Shown here one piece after another: positions 25,179 through 33,860 of a DNA stretch of 43,580 bases. Position 1 is the stretch's first letter. Every line of letters begins with the position of its first letter. The translations under genes were made by a program, and so were the position numbers. The notes beneath the pieces were generated by a model. That model was not told the DNA's origin and did no database searches. It saw nothing but the letters and a program-made list of their open reading frames with translations. The DNA comes from Colwellia sp. (GTDB lineage: Bacteria > Pseudomonadota > Gammaproteobacteria > Enterobacterales > Alteromonadaceae): NCBI GenBank assembly GCA_026196955.1, contig JAPHTO010000081.1:1-43580 (forward strand), given 5' to 3'.

Positions 25179-25207
25179 TTTATAGTAAGTTAGATGCAGT
25201 ATGACAA
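25179..25207 (-). promoter_or_regulatory. Sigma-70 promoter of the ECF sigma operon
   Basis: Minus strand TTGTCA (25207-25202), 17-base spacer, TATAAA (25184-25179). It lies about 33 bases before the TTG start at 25146. Confidence 0.75.
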
Positions 25208-25317
25208 AAAAGGGTTTAAAGAAATAATGTTTTATTTTACAGTGTATTTATGCGTATGATATATATAATGAAATTTGTTTTTGAATTTATCATCGCTAAA
25301 TGAAAAAGGACTTTATA

Positions 25318-26013
25318 ATGATTAAAATACTGCTGTGCATTATCGCTTTCGCCCCATTACTCATACAAACCGCTCACGCATACAAAGCTGTTGAAGAAAA
25401 CACCGTCAGTTACTCTGTTAAATACAACTCTGCCGATTACGATATAATTTATTTACAAGGCGATGCCACTTTTGCTTTAGGCGATAGTTTTGGCTTTAGC
25501 GTAGGGGCTAATAATCTGAATTTAAATTTTTCTGATGAAACTGATAATGTGCAAAACTTACGCGTTGGTGGATTTTTCCGTAACCCGGAGCATGGCAGAG
25601 TAGAACTCGCTTACCAACAATTTTTTAACGACGGCGAAAATGAGGGTTTATATAGTGTTACAGGCGAATACTATTTTGATAACTGGACGTTAGGTGCTTA
25701 TGCCATGTCTGATGAGCTATCTGAATTAGATGATCTTAATATATTCACTAACATATATTTTACCGATAATATTCGTCTAGATATTGATTTACTTGATGCG
25801 AGTGATAATTCGGTTGTCTCTGCAACATTGAATTTTCAAATGCCCGAATATATAGGCAACGAGTGGCAATTTAATCTATCGTATGGAGAAGGTTTTTGGG
25901 ATAATGATCACCAATGGGGAATTGGTGTGAAATACACGCCTGATTACAATGATACGTTGAAGCGCTTTTACCGAAACTATAGCACCAATATCAAATCCTT
26001 CTTCTTCCTTTAA
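25318..26013 (+). CDS. Outer-membrane beta-barrel protein (possibly YfaZ-like)
   Basis: A 231-residue exported protein: signal peptide IKILLCIIAFAPLLIQTAHA, then an acidic beta-rich sequence with alternating strands (ALGDSFGFSVGANNLNLNF, RVGGFFRNPEHGRVELAYQQF, WGIGVKYTP). It ends SFFFL, an aromatic/hydrophobic end common to barrels. The layout resembles YfaZ-type porin-like proteins but the match is weak. Start ATG 25318 has AAGGA seven bases upstream; an ATG 18 bases earlier gives a less typical signal. It is divergent from the sigma operon and ends in a strong terminator. Confidence 0.8.
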   Translation: MIKILLCIIAFAPLLIQTAHAYKAVEENTVSYSVKYNSADYDIIYLQGDATFALGDSFGFSVGANNLNLNFSDETDNVQNLRVGGFFRNPEHGRVELAYQQFFNDGENEGLYSVTGEYYFDNWTLGAYAMSDELSELDDLNIFTNIYFTDNIRLDIDLLDASDNSVVSATLNFQMPEYIGNEWQFNLSYGEGFWDNDHQWGIGVKYTPDYNDTLKRFYRNYSTNIKSFFFL

Positions 26014-26052
26014 AACAACAATGTCATCTATACGTTAGTAATCAACAGACAC

Positions 26053-26080
26053 AAAAAAAGCACCAATGGGTGCTTTTTTT
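26053..26080. terminator. Bidirectional terminator between the OMP gene and rpmE
   Basis: AAAAAAAGCACC (26053-26063) and GGTGCTTTTTTT (26069-26080) form a tight hairpin with A- and T-runs, serving both convergent genes. Confidence 0.92.
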
Positions 26081-26105
26081 AAGTTTCGGCGTTAAAAAGT
26101 AATAC

Positions 26106-26318
26106 TTACTTCTTAGAAAGAGCACCAAAACGTTTGTTGAACTTATCAACACGACCACCAGTCTCAGCAGCTTTTTGCTTACCAGTGTAGAATGGGTGAC
26201 ATGCAGAACATACGTCTAAGTGAATGTCTTTACCAACTGTTGAACGAGTTGTTATAACATTGCCACAAGAACAAGTTGCTTTAAACTCAACATAATTAGG
26301 ATGAATACCGTCTTTCAT
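26106..26318 (-). CDS. rpmE: 50S ribosomal protein L31 (zinc-ribbon type)
   Basis: A 70-residue L31. The zinc ligands C16, C18, C37 and C40 (TCSCGNV and VCSACHPF) are all present, so this is the zinc-containing RpmE rather than the cysteine-free YkgM form. The core [15 protein letters not shown] and the end [11 protein letters not shown] are standard. It is divergent from priA as in E. coli. A ribosome site precedes the ATG. Confidence 0.97.
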   Translation of the reverse strand: MKDGIHPNYVEFKATCSCGNVITTRSTVGKDIHLDVCSACHPFYTGKQKAAETGGRVDKFNKRFGALSKK

Positions 26319-26358
26319 GGGAACCTCTATCTCTTTCGAGAACTTGGGCGTATCGCCA

Positions 26359-26380
26359 CTTAGCCGTTTAAAACGCTAAG
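26359..26380 (-). promoter_or_regulatory. Hairpin in the rpmE leader
   Basis: CTTAG-CGTTT and AAACG-CTAAG form an imperfect stem-loop about 40 bases upstream of the rpmE start. L31 leader RNAs in gammaproteobacteria take part in autogenous control, so this could be the operator; that is inference. Confidence 0.3.
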
Positions 26381-26596
26381 CACCATACGAGTTAAAAAAT
26401 AATGGGGGCGAATAATAATGCATAGTTCACCTGACTGCAAGCTAAATCCTAAGCAAATTGCTTAAAAAATAACGCTATGCTGGCGCTTACGAGTAAATCA
26501 ATAAATAATTACTAATAAAGTACTATTGCTACTTGGCAGCAGTATTTTCTCAGGTCAAAATAGCGATTAAATATAACGATATAGTTAACCATTTTA

Positions 26597-28801
26597 GTGT
26601 CTAATCAATATGTACAAGTTGCTGTTCCCGTACCTATGCGGCAACTGTTCACTTATCAAGTACCTGTCGCCATGCAAACCCCTGCTATTCGCATTGGTGA
26701 GCGTGTCGCTGTGTCTTTTGGCTCAAGGCAGGTAATAGCTGTTGTGATAAGCCATAGCGATCAAAGTGATATTGATAGTAAAAAAATAAAACCCATTAGC
26801 AAACGCCTTAATGATAGCTTCCATCTACATACTGTCTTGGTAGATTTTTTACGTTTATGTGCTAATTATTATCATCATCCCATTGGCGATGTATTTCAAC
26901 AAGCCTTACCCAAGTTACTCAGGCAAGTGAAAAAAATCGATGTTCAACCACCTATGGTTTGGCACAGTCAAGCCAAGGAAGGTGATGAGCAAGCAAGCAA
27001 ACTCACGAGCAAGGCACCGAAGCAGCAGGCGCTTTTTGCCCTTATTGCTAAACATCAAGGTATTAGCTGGCCAGAGCTACGCACTTTAGGCTACAACAAG
27101 ACACAATTAAATGCCTTAGTCGCTAAAAACCTAGTGGTAGAAAAAGCGCAAAAATCTAAGGATTTTACTTGGCATGAACAAGCATTCAATGAAGACAACC
27201 AACAACGTTTATCGACTGAACAAGCGGTTATTGTTGCTGCCATCAACCAAGCAAATGATCGTTTTGCCTGCCACCTTATTGATGGCATTACCGGCAGTGG
27301 TAAAACAGAAGTATACCTACAAGCAATGGAAAGGGTACTTAAAAATAGCCAGCAAGTACTTGTTATTGTGCCCGAAATCGGCTTAACGCCACAAACGCTA
27401 TTACGCTTTGAACAACGCTTTAATGTTCCTATCTGTTTACACCATTCAAACCTGAACGACAGCGAGCGTTTGGATACTTGGTTAAATGCTCAACAAAGTA
27501 GTGCCGCTATCATTATTGGCACCCGCTCAGCTATTTTCTCCCCTTTACATCACTTAGGCATGATCATTGTTGACGAAGAGCATGATAGCTCATTAAAACA
27601 ACAAGATAGTTTTCGCTATCATGGCCGAGACTTAGCTATTTTGCGTGCTAAGCAGTTAGGTATCCCAGTATTACTAGGCAGTGCGACACCAAGCTTTGAG
27701 TCCTTGCAAAATGCCATGTCAGGAAAATACCAGTATCATCAGCTGCGTAAACGCGCAGGCAATAGCAATAAAGCCAAAATTTCACTGATTGATGTCGCTC
27801 AACAGCAAATGGAATACGGTCTATCAGGTACACTAAAACAGCAAATAAAACAGACCTTAGCGCGTGGCGAACAAGTGCTTATTTTCTTAAATCGTCGCGG
27901 TTATGCGCCTGCCATTAATTGTCAAGAATGTCACTGGATAGCGGATTGCCAGCGTTGTGACAAGCCATACACCTTCCATCAAAAGCAGCAATTACTCATA
28001 TGCCATCATTGCGGCAGCCAAAAGCGTGTTCCAAAACAATGTCCAAGCTGCGGCAGCGTTCGAATTGCACCTGTTGGTCAAGGCACAGAGCAACTAGAGC
28101 AACGTATTGGTGAAATTTTTCCCCAAGTAAGTTTAGTTCGTATTGACCGAGACAGCACCCGAAAAAAAGGCGAGTTAAGCAAGTTGTTGCAAGAAATTAG
28201 TGATAAAAAGCACCAGCTACTAATTGGTACACAAATGCTCGCTAAGGGTCATCACTTTCCTGATGTCACGCTCGTTGCCGTACTCGATGGCGACGGTGCT
28301 TTGTTTAGTTTTGATTTTCGCGCTAGTGAACAAATGGCACAGTTACTTGTACAAGTTGCCGGGCGTGCAGGGCGTGCAAGTAAGCCTGGCCAAGTGTTAG
28401 TACAAACCAACTACCCTGATCACCCCTTACTACAAGAAATAGTCAATAATGGTTATCAGCACTTTGCCAAGCAAGCGCTACTTGAGCGTCAGCAAGCATT
28501 ATTACCACCTTTTAGTTTTCAAGCATTAATTCGCGCCGAGGCGAATTTCCCGAGTTATCCTGAAAAATTTTTACGAGCACTGACAGAGCAAACATTACAC
28601 CAATGTGAGTTTGCCGGCCCAGTACCTGCTGCCATGGAGAAGAAGGCGGGTAAATTTCGTTATCACTTAATTATTCAAGCAAAATCAAGAAAACATTTAC
28701 ATATAGCAATCACACAGCTCTTATCACAAATCCCTGATAATGAATGGCAAAGCAAGGTACGATGGAGCTTAGATATTGACCCTATTGATTTAAATTGGTG
28801 A
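26597..28801 (+). CDS. priA: Primosomal protein N' (replication restart helicase PriA)
   Basis: A 734-residue PriA (E. coli 732). The 3'-DNA-binding domain is at the N-terminus (YVQVAVPVPMRQLFTYQVP), Walker A GITGSGKT at 230-237, DEEHD at 326-330, and the eight zinc cysteines at 442, 445, 451, 454, 469, 472, 482 and 485. It reloads DnaB at stalled forks. Start is GTG 26597, which matches the family N-terminus. Order rpmE (divergent), priA, ftsN-like, hslV, hslU matches Enterobacteriaceae except for the absence of cytR. Confidence 0.97.
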   Translation: MSNQYVQVAVPVPMRQLFTYQVPVAMQTPAIRIGERVAVSFGSRQVIAVVISHSDQSDIDSKKIKPISKRLNDSFHLHTVLVDFLRLCANYYHHPIGDVFQQALPKLLRQVKKIDVQPPMVWHSQAKEGDEQASKLTSKAPKQQALFALIAKHQGISWPELRTLGYNKTQLNALVAKNLVVEKAQKSKDFTWHEQAFNEDNQQRLSTEQAVIVAAINQANDRFACHLIDGITGSGKTEVYLQAMERVLKNSQQVLVIVPEIGLTPQTLLRFEQRFNVPICLHHSNLNDSERLDTWLNAQQSSAAIIIGTRSAIFSPLHHLGMIIVDEEHDSSLKQQDSFRYHGRDLAILRAKQLGIPVLLGSATPSFESLQNAMSGKYQYHQLRKRAGNSNKAKISLIDVAQQQMEYGLSGTLKQQIKQTLARGEQVLIFLNRRGYAPAINCQECHWIADCQRCDKPYTFHQKQQLLICHHCGSQKRVPKQCPSCGSVRIAPVGQGTEQLEQRIGEIFPQVSLVRIDRDSTRKKGELSKLLQEISDKKHQLLIGTQMLAKGHHFPDVTLVAVLDGDGALFSFDFRASEQMAQLLVQVAGRAGRASKPGQVLVQTNYPDHPLLQEIVNNGYQHFAKQALLERQQALLPPFSFQALIRAEANFPSYPEKFLRALTEQTLHQCEFAGPVPAAMEKKAGKFRYHLIIQAKSRKHLHIAITQLLSQIPDNEWQSKVRWSLDIDPIDLNW

Positions 28802-28845
28802 GCCGTTAGAATAAGCAAAGTTTTCCGCTATTCTTTTCTCCTGAC

Positions 28846-29409
28846 ATGTCAAATCAAGATTATATTGCTCGTAAACCCGCAAAAAAAAAGAACAACAACC
28901 CTTATAAAAATAAGCCAGCTGCGCAACAACCAAGTAGTAATATTAAAAACAAGCTAGTCATTATTACCATTATATTATTAATAGCAGGCTTTGCTTTAGG
29001 TTTATGGTTTTTAAAGACAAGTCCAAACACTAAAACGCCTAATAACAACATTCAAACAAAGACGATAGATAAAAAAGCGACCAGCTTACCAAAGCCACCA
29101 AAAGAAAAGTGGCAATATGTTGATGACTTAAAACATAAAGAAGTTGAAGTTGGGCAATACGAAGTTAAACAAAATGGTCCATATAAAATGCAATGCGGCT
29201 CATTCAGAAAGCAATCCCAAGCAGAAGCACTGAAAGCGAAAATGGCCTTTGCAGGCATTGAAAGCCAAATTCAAACAGCGCAAGGCAAAAGTAGTACTTG
29301 GTATAAAGTGGTATTAGGCCCTTATGAACGCAAACGCGCTGCTGAGCAAGACAAGCATAAATTAAGAAATAACGATATTAATGGCTGTCAAATTTGGCTG
29401 TGGAAGTAG
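28846..29409 (+). CDS. ftsN: FtsN-like SPOR-domain cell division protein
   Basis: A 187-residue protein: basic cytoplasmic N-terminus (RKPAKKKNNNPYKNKP), one membrane helix (about 36-56, LVIITIILLIAGFALGLWFL), a short linker, and a C-terminal SPOR domain (about 112-187) with MQCGSFRKQSQAEALKAKMA and WYKVVLGPYERKRAAEQDK. SPOR binds denuded septal peptidoglycan. Position between priA and hslV is that of ftsN. It is much shorter than E. coli FtsN (319) because the long linker is missing. ATG 28846. Confidence 0.9.
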   Translation: MSNQDYIARKPAKKKNNNPYKNKPAAQQPSSNIKNKLVIITIILLIAGFALGLWFLKTSPNTKTPNNNIQTKTIDKKATSLPKPPKEKWQYVDDLKHKEVEVGQYEVKQNGPYKMQCGSFRKQSQAEALKAKMAFAGIESQIQTAQGKSSTWYKVVLGPYERKRAAEQDKHKLRNNDINGCQIWLWK

Positions 29410-29436
29410 TTTTCTGCTAATAAAGTCAATTCTCTC

Positions 29437-29461
29437 CTTGAAAAGTCAGTAACAACCCCAA
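29437..29461 (+). promoter_or_regulatory. Sigma-32 heat-shock promoter of hslVU
   Basis: CTTGAAA (29437-29443), 12-base spacer, CCCCAA (29456-29461) closely match the RpoH consensus CTTGAAA / CCCCAT. It lies about 44 bases before the hslV start; E. coli hslVU is also RpoH dependent. Confidence 0.85.
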
Positions 29462-29504
29462 CTTAAATTACATCAAAAATGTATTTATATAGATTGGAGT
29501 TAAT

Positions 29505-30023
29505 GTGACTACTATCGTTTCTGTAAGACGCAATGGCAAAGTAGCTATCGGTGGTGATGGCCAAGTATCCCTTGGCAATACTGTTATGAAGGGTAACGCT
29601 AAAAAAGTTCGCCGTTTATACAATAATAAAGTATTAGCAGGCTTTGCTGGCGGTACCGCCGATGCTTTTACTCTGTTTGAACGCTTTGAAAGCAAGCTTG
29701 AACAACACCAAGGACATTTGACCAAAGCAGCCGTTGAACTAGCAAAAGATTGGCGCAGCGATCGGGCATTAAGAAAGCTTGAAGCCTTACTTGCCGTTGC
29801 TGATGAAACTGCTTCACTGATCATTACCGGTAATGGCGATGTGGTCCAACCGGAGCATGATCTTATCGCTATTGGTAGCGGTGGAAATTTCGCCCAATCA
29901 GCAGCAATAGCGCTCTTAGAGAATACCGAATTATCTGCCAAAGAAATCGTCGAAAAATCATTAACGATTGCCGGCAGTATTTGCGTATTTACCAACCAAT
30001 CACAAACGATAGATGAACTTTAA
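29505..30023 (+). CDS. hslV: ATP-dependent protease peptidase subunit HslV (ClpQ)
   Basis: A 172-residue proteasome-like peptidase. The nucleophile threonine is exposed after removal of the initiator ([19 protein letters not shown]). The segments [20 protein letters not shown] and [17 protein letters not shown] are typical. Start is GTG 29505 with TTGGAGT upstream. HslV forms two hexameric rings capped by HslU. A sigma-32 promoter precedes it and hslU follows after 56 bases. Confidence 0.97.
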   Translation: MTTIVSVRRNGKVAIGGDGQVSLGNTVMKGNAKKVRRLYNNKVLAGFAGGTADAFTLFERFESKLEQHQGHLTKAAVELAKDWRSDRALRKLEALLAVADETASLIITGNGDVVQPEHDLIAIGSGGNFAQSAAIALLENTELSAKEIVEKSLTIAGSICVFTNQSQTIDEL

Positions 30024-30079
30024 GTTTAGAAAAATATTATTGTCTTGTTGATAAATCAAGATAAAACGAGGATTAGAAC

Positions 30080-31411
30080 ATGTCAGATATGACGCCTAGA
30101 GAAATTGTCCACGAATTAGACACCCATATTGTTGGTCAAGGTGACGCCAAACGCGCCGTTGCTATTGCCTTACGAAACCGCTGGCGCCGTATGCAACTTA
30201 ATGAAGCATTACGCAATGAAGTAACCCCAAAAAATATCTTAATGATAGGGCCTACAGGTGTCGGTAAAACTGAAATTGCCCGTCGCTTAGCCAAGTTAGC
30301 TAGAGCACCTTTTATCAAAGTTGAAGCAACAAAATTCACTGAAGTGGGTTATGTAGGTAAAGAAGTTGAAACGATTATTCGTGATCTTGCTGACATGGCC
30401 ATCAAGATGGTGAAAGAAGACGAAATGAGTCGCGTTAAACACTTAGCTGAAGAAGCGGCTGAAGAGCGTATTTTAGATGTGCTTTTACCTCCTGCACGTG
30501 ATGGCTTTGGCAATGATGAAACCAGTGAAAATAGTAGCACTCGACAAGTATTTCGTAAAAAGTTACGCGAAGGTAAGTTAGATGATAAAGAGATTGAACT
30601 CGATTTAGCTGCCTCACAAGTAGGTGTTGAAATTATGGCACCTCCAGGCATGGAAGACATGACCTCACAGCTGCAAAGCATGTTCCAAAATATGTCTAGT
30701 GAGAAAACGAAAAAGCGCAAATTAAAAATTAAAGATGCTTTTAAAGCACTTCAAGAAGAAGAAGCGGCAAAAATTGTCAACCATGATGATATAAAGCAAA
30801 AGGCCATTGATGCTGTCGAGCAAAATGGCATTGTATTTATTGATGAAATAGACAAAATTTGTAAACGCGCTGACAGTAATAGTGGTGGTGATGTCTCACG
30901 TGAAGGCGTACAGCGCGACTTGCTACCTTTAGTGGAAGGCTCAACCGTAAGTACTAAGCATGGTATGATCAAAACCGATCACATTTTATTTGTTGCCTCT
31001 GGTGCCTTCCAAATGGCAAAACCTTCTGATTTAATTCCTGAGCTGCAAGGTCGTTTACCAATTCGTGTTGAGCTAAAGGCACTTACCACTGAAGATTTTG
31101 TGCGAATATTAACCGAGCCTTTCGCTTCATTAACAGAGCAATATATTGCCCTATTAGCAACTGAAGGTGTGCACATAGAATTTAGTGATGATGGCATTCA
31201 AGCAATCGCTAATGCGGCTTGGCAGGTGAATGAAACAACCGAAAACATTGGCGCAAGACGTTTACATACTATGATGGAGCGCTTAACAGAAGAGCTATCT
31301 TTCCAAGCAGATCAACGTTCTGGAGAGACAATTACCATCGATAAACATTATGTAGAAAAAACCTTAAATGAAGTAGTTAAAGACGAAGATTTAAGTCGTT
31401 TTATCTTGTAA
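30080..31411 (+). CDS. hslU: ATP-dependent protease ATPase subunit HslU (ClpY)
   Basis: A 443-residue AAA+ unfoldase, exactly the E. coli length. Walker A GPTGVGKT at 57-64, pore-loop region GYVGKEVE just after, intermediate domain about 110-240, Walker [12 protein letters not shown] about 250-260, sensor 2 GARRLHT, and the C-terminal LSRFIL tail that docks into HslV. AACGAGGA lies upstream of ATG 30080. It forms an operon with hslV and is closed by a terminator. Confidence 0.98.
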   Translation: MSDMTPREIVHELDTHIVGQGDAKRAVAIALRNRWRRMQLNEALRNEVTPKNILMIGPTGVGKTEIARRLAKLARAPFIKVEATKFTEVGYVGKEVETIIRDLADMAIKMVKEDEMSRVKHLAEEAAEERILDVLLPPARDGFGNDETSENSSTRQVFRKKLREGKLDDKEIELDLAASQVGVEIMAPPGMEDMTSQLQSMFQNMSSEKTKKRKLKIKDAFKALQEEEAAKIVNHDDIKQKAIDAVEQNGIVFIDEIDKICKRADSNSGGDVSREGVQRDLLPLVEGSTVSTKHGMIKTDHILFVASGAFQMAKPSDLIPELQGRLPIRVELKALTTEDFVRILTEPFASLTEQYIALLATEGVHIEFSDDGIQAIANAAWQVNETTENIGARRLHTMMERLTEELSFQADQRSGETITIDKHYVEKTLNEVVKDEDLSRFIL

Positions 31412-31437
31412 AAAATAGGCTTATTGATTAAATAAAA

Positions 31438-31482
31438 CTAGAGAGCGTTATACAAGCGTGGCATTATCGTTCTCTAGCTTTT
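31438..31482 (+). terminator. Terminator of hslVU
   Basis: CTAGAGAGCG (31438-31447) pairs with CGTTCTCTAG (31468-31477) with one G-T wobble, followed by CTTTT. It separates hslU from the DUF971 gene. Confidence 0.7.
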
Positions 31483-31525
31483 AACACCTTAATCCATTGA
31501 AAAACAGCAACAAGAGTGCTCTACA

Positions 31526-31885
31526 GTGAGAATCGAACGTTTTACCTTAAATGACAAGCAAAACACGCTGACATTAGTATTTCACGATGGGAACGATTCT
31601 GAATTAACTTTTGAGTATTTACGCGTTTACTCACCCGCAATAAGTGCAAAAAAAGAAAGCTCAACATTGGTTACTCACAAAAAATCAGTCAAGCTATCTG
31701 ATATTGAAAGTGTTGGTAAACATGGTTTTAGGTTTTTGTTTAATGATCAACATAGCGCAATTTATTCTTGTGAATACTTAATCAAACTCTGCCAAGAGCA
31801 AGAGCAACGCTGGCAGGATTATTTGGACCAGTTAAAAACCTCAGGTCATACACGAGAAGCATTGATAGATATCACTCAGCTCTAA
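31526..31885 (+). CDS. DUF971 protein (GBBH-like N-terminal domain)
   Basis: A 119-residue protein with the DUF971 domain, related to the N-terminus of gamma-butyrobetaine hydroxylase. Signs are RIERFTLNDKQNTLTLVFHDG, FEYLRVYSPAISAKK and VGKHGFRFLFNDQHSAIYSCEYL. Stand-alone DUF971 proteins are common next to hslVU in gammaproteobacteria, and their role is unsettled; iron-sulfur or metal handling has been suggested for relatives. Start is GTG 31526, placed to keep the family N-terminus. The hslU terminator lies between, so it may have its own promoter. Confidence 0.9.
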   Translation: MRIERFTLNDKQNTLTLVFHDGNDSELTFEYLRVYSPAISAKKESSTLVTHKKSVKLSDIESVGKHGFRFLFNDQHSAIYSCEYLIKLCQEQEQRWQDYLDQLKTSGHTREALIDITQL

Positions 31886-31905
31886 CGTGAGCTAACACAC
31901 TTCAT

Positions 31906-33765
31906 TTATACAGCAAAGCGGGTGACTTCTTTATGTAAGACCTGAGCCTGTTGTGATAACTCTTCACTCATGTGTTCGTTTTGTTTAGCGGATTTACCCG
32001 ATTGCTCGGTCACATCCCTAATCATCACCACATGTTGATTAACTTCTGTGGCAACGGTGCTTTGCTGTTGAATCGCCGCAGCAATAGAGCTATTCATATC
32101 CATAATTAATGATACATCTTGGGTGATTTCTTCTAGCATAGTGCCTGTAGAGCTTGCTTGACTGGCGCTGTCTTTGCCTTGTTCACGACATGAGGCCATC
32201 AATTTTACAATTTCTTGTGTACGAGATTGCAATAATCCTATGATGGTTTCGATTTCTTGTGTCGACTCTTGGGTTCTACTGGCTAGCGTTCTCACTTCAT
32301 CTGCAACGACAGCAAAACCGCGCCCTTGCTCACCCGCTCTAGCTGCTTCTATAGCAGCATTAAGCGCAAGCAAATTGGTTTGTTCAGCAATGCCACGGAT
32401 CACATCGAGTACTGACGCTATTGTGATGCTTTCTTTTTCTAATTCTTTAACAACACTTTCTGAATCAAGTAATTTTTCAGATAAATCAGCGATTTGCATT
32501 ATTGTTTGATCGACACCCTGCTTCCCTTTATCAGCATTACTATTTGTCGCTTCAGCCTTGTGAGCAGCTTCTCGGGTATTACTGGCAATTTGGTCTACGG
32601 TAGCAACCATTTCTGTGACGGCAGTGGCGACTAAATCAGTCTGCTGCATTTGCGTCTCAACACCTTCATTGGAATTATAGATATTTTCGGCCAAGATACC
32701 TGTTGCATTATTGAGCGTTTCTACTGAGAGGTTTACCTTAACAATTAAGTGACGAAAACTTTGTAACATTTGATTGAATACTTTTGCCATGTCGGCAAGC
32801 TCATCCCCTCCTGATACTTTTACTTCCGTTGTTAAATCATTAGTTTGAGCAATATGTTCCATGACGCTTTTCAAGATTGTAATTCGACTTAAAATGCTTC
32901 TACTTACAGCCCAAGCAAAAAATAATGCAATAATTAACACGGTGAAAAACAAGCTAAAAGCCAAGGTATTAACAAAGATTGTGTCGTCTTTAACCGCTTG
33001 TTGGCTCTTAAGCAGTAACTGCTTAAGAATACCGTCAGCTTGATGGACAGTATCACGCATTGCTCCTAACAAGCCCATGGTTGAGTGATAGCCAAGCTCT
33101 TTTTGCGCCGCAACTAAATCCAAAAAGGCAGACTCATAATTACTTAACAAATCAACCACTTGTGATTTTTTGCCCGAAGAAAAACCACTGTTATTCACGT
33201 TTGTGATAAGCGTAGCAACATTGTTTTGTAAGCTATCAACATATTTGTCATCTAAACGCAGCATAAAATCTTTTTCGTTACGTCTCAGCTGTAACATCTC
33301 GCTGCGTAATTGAAAATCATCTTGACCTATAAGCTCTTCAACATCATGCACTGCACTTCTCAGCTTCCCATATAAAGCATCTTTAGGGTGCAAGCCAATT
33401 TGCTGTTGCATTACAACTAAAGCTTCAAAATGCTGGTTATATTTACTCAATACTGACTTCATTTGAGCAAATTCAGTTAATTCAAACCCTGAGCTAGCAA
33501 ACTCCTGCTGCAAACTTGCAACTTGCTGTTGTAGCCTTGTCATATTATTTTTGAATTTATCGAAGTACTTTAAATCTTTACGGGCAAGAAAATCCTTTTC
33601 ATTTCGCCTTAACTGCAATACTGAACTCTCAACTTTGCCAATATCTGTTGCTATATTGATATCAAGTTGCAGCGCATTGCTTGCATACATTAACAAACCA
33701 AGCATTAATATCATCGCTAAAATTAAAATAGCACTATTTGCAATTAATTTATGTTTAATAAGCAT
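31906..33765 (-). CDS. Methyl-accepting chemotaxis protein with HBM sensor
   Basis: A 619-residue chemoreceptor. First membrane helix about residues 8-27, periplasmic helical bimodular (HBM) sensor carrying LRRNEKDF twice (near residues 42 and 158), second membrane helix about 270-290, HAMP domain, then the signalling tip with [37 protein letters not shown] receptors in Pseudomonas bind small organic acids; the ligand here is unknown. Start ATG 33765 has AGG upstream and begins with [10 protein letters not shown]; the longer frame to 33798 adds residues before it. No CheR/CheB pentapeptide is seen at the C-terminus. Monocistronic. Confidence 0.93.
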   Translation of the reverse strand: MLIKHKLIANSAILILAMILMLGLLMYASNALQLDINIATDIGKVESSVLQLRRNEKDFLARKDLKYFDKFKNNMTRLQQQVASLQQEFASSGFELTEFAQMKSVLSKYNQHFEALVVMQQQIGLHPKDALYGKLRSAVHDVEELIGQDDFQLRSEMLQLRRNEKDFMLRLDDKYVDSLQNNVATLITNVNNSGFSSGKKSQVVDLLSNYESAFLDLVAAQKELGYHSTMGLLGAMRDTVHQADGILKQLLLKSQQAVKDDTIFVNTLAFSLFFTVLIIALFFAWAVSRSILSRITILKSVMEHIAQTNDLTTEVKVSGGDELADMAKVFNQMLQSFRHLIVKVNLSVETLNNATGILAENIYNSNEGVETQMQQTDLVATAVTEMVATVDQIASNTREAAHKAEATNSNADKGKQGVDQTIMQIADLSEKLLDSESVVKELEKESITIASVLDVIRGIAEQTNLLALNAAIEAARAGEQGRGFAVVADEVRTLASRTQESTQEIETIIGLLQSRTQEIVKLMASCREQGKDSASQASSTGTMLEEITQDVSLIMDMNSSIAAAIQQQSTVATEVNQHVVMIRDVTEQSGKSAKQNEHMSEELSQQAQVLHKEVTRFAV

Positions 33766-33860
33766 ATTTTCGAACCTAAACTGTATGAAGAATAACAAGA
33801 AAATGAGTTAAATTTAGTATAGGTTAATATAATTAATCTTGAGAAGTAGTTAGCACTATT

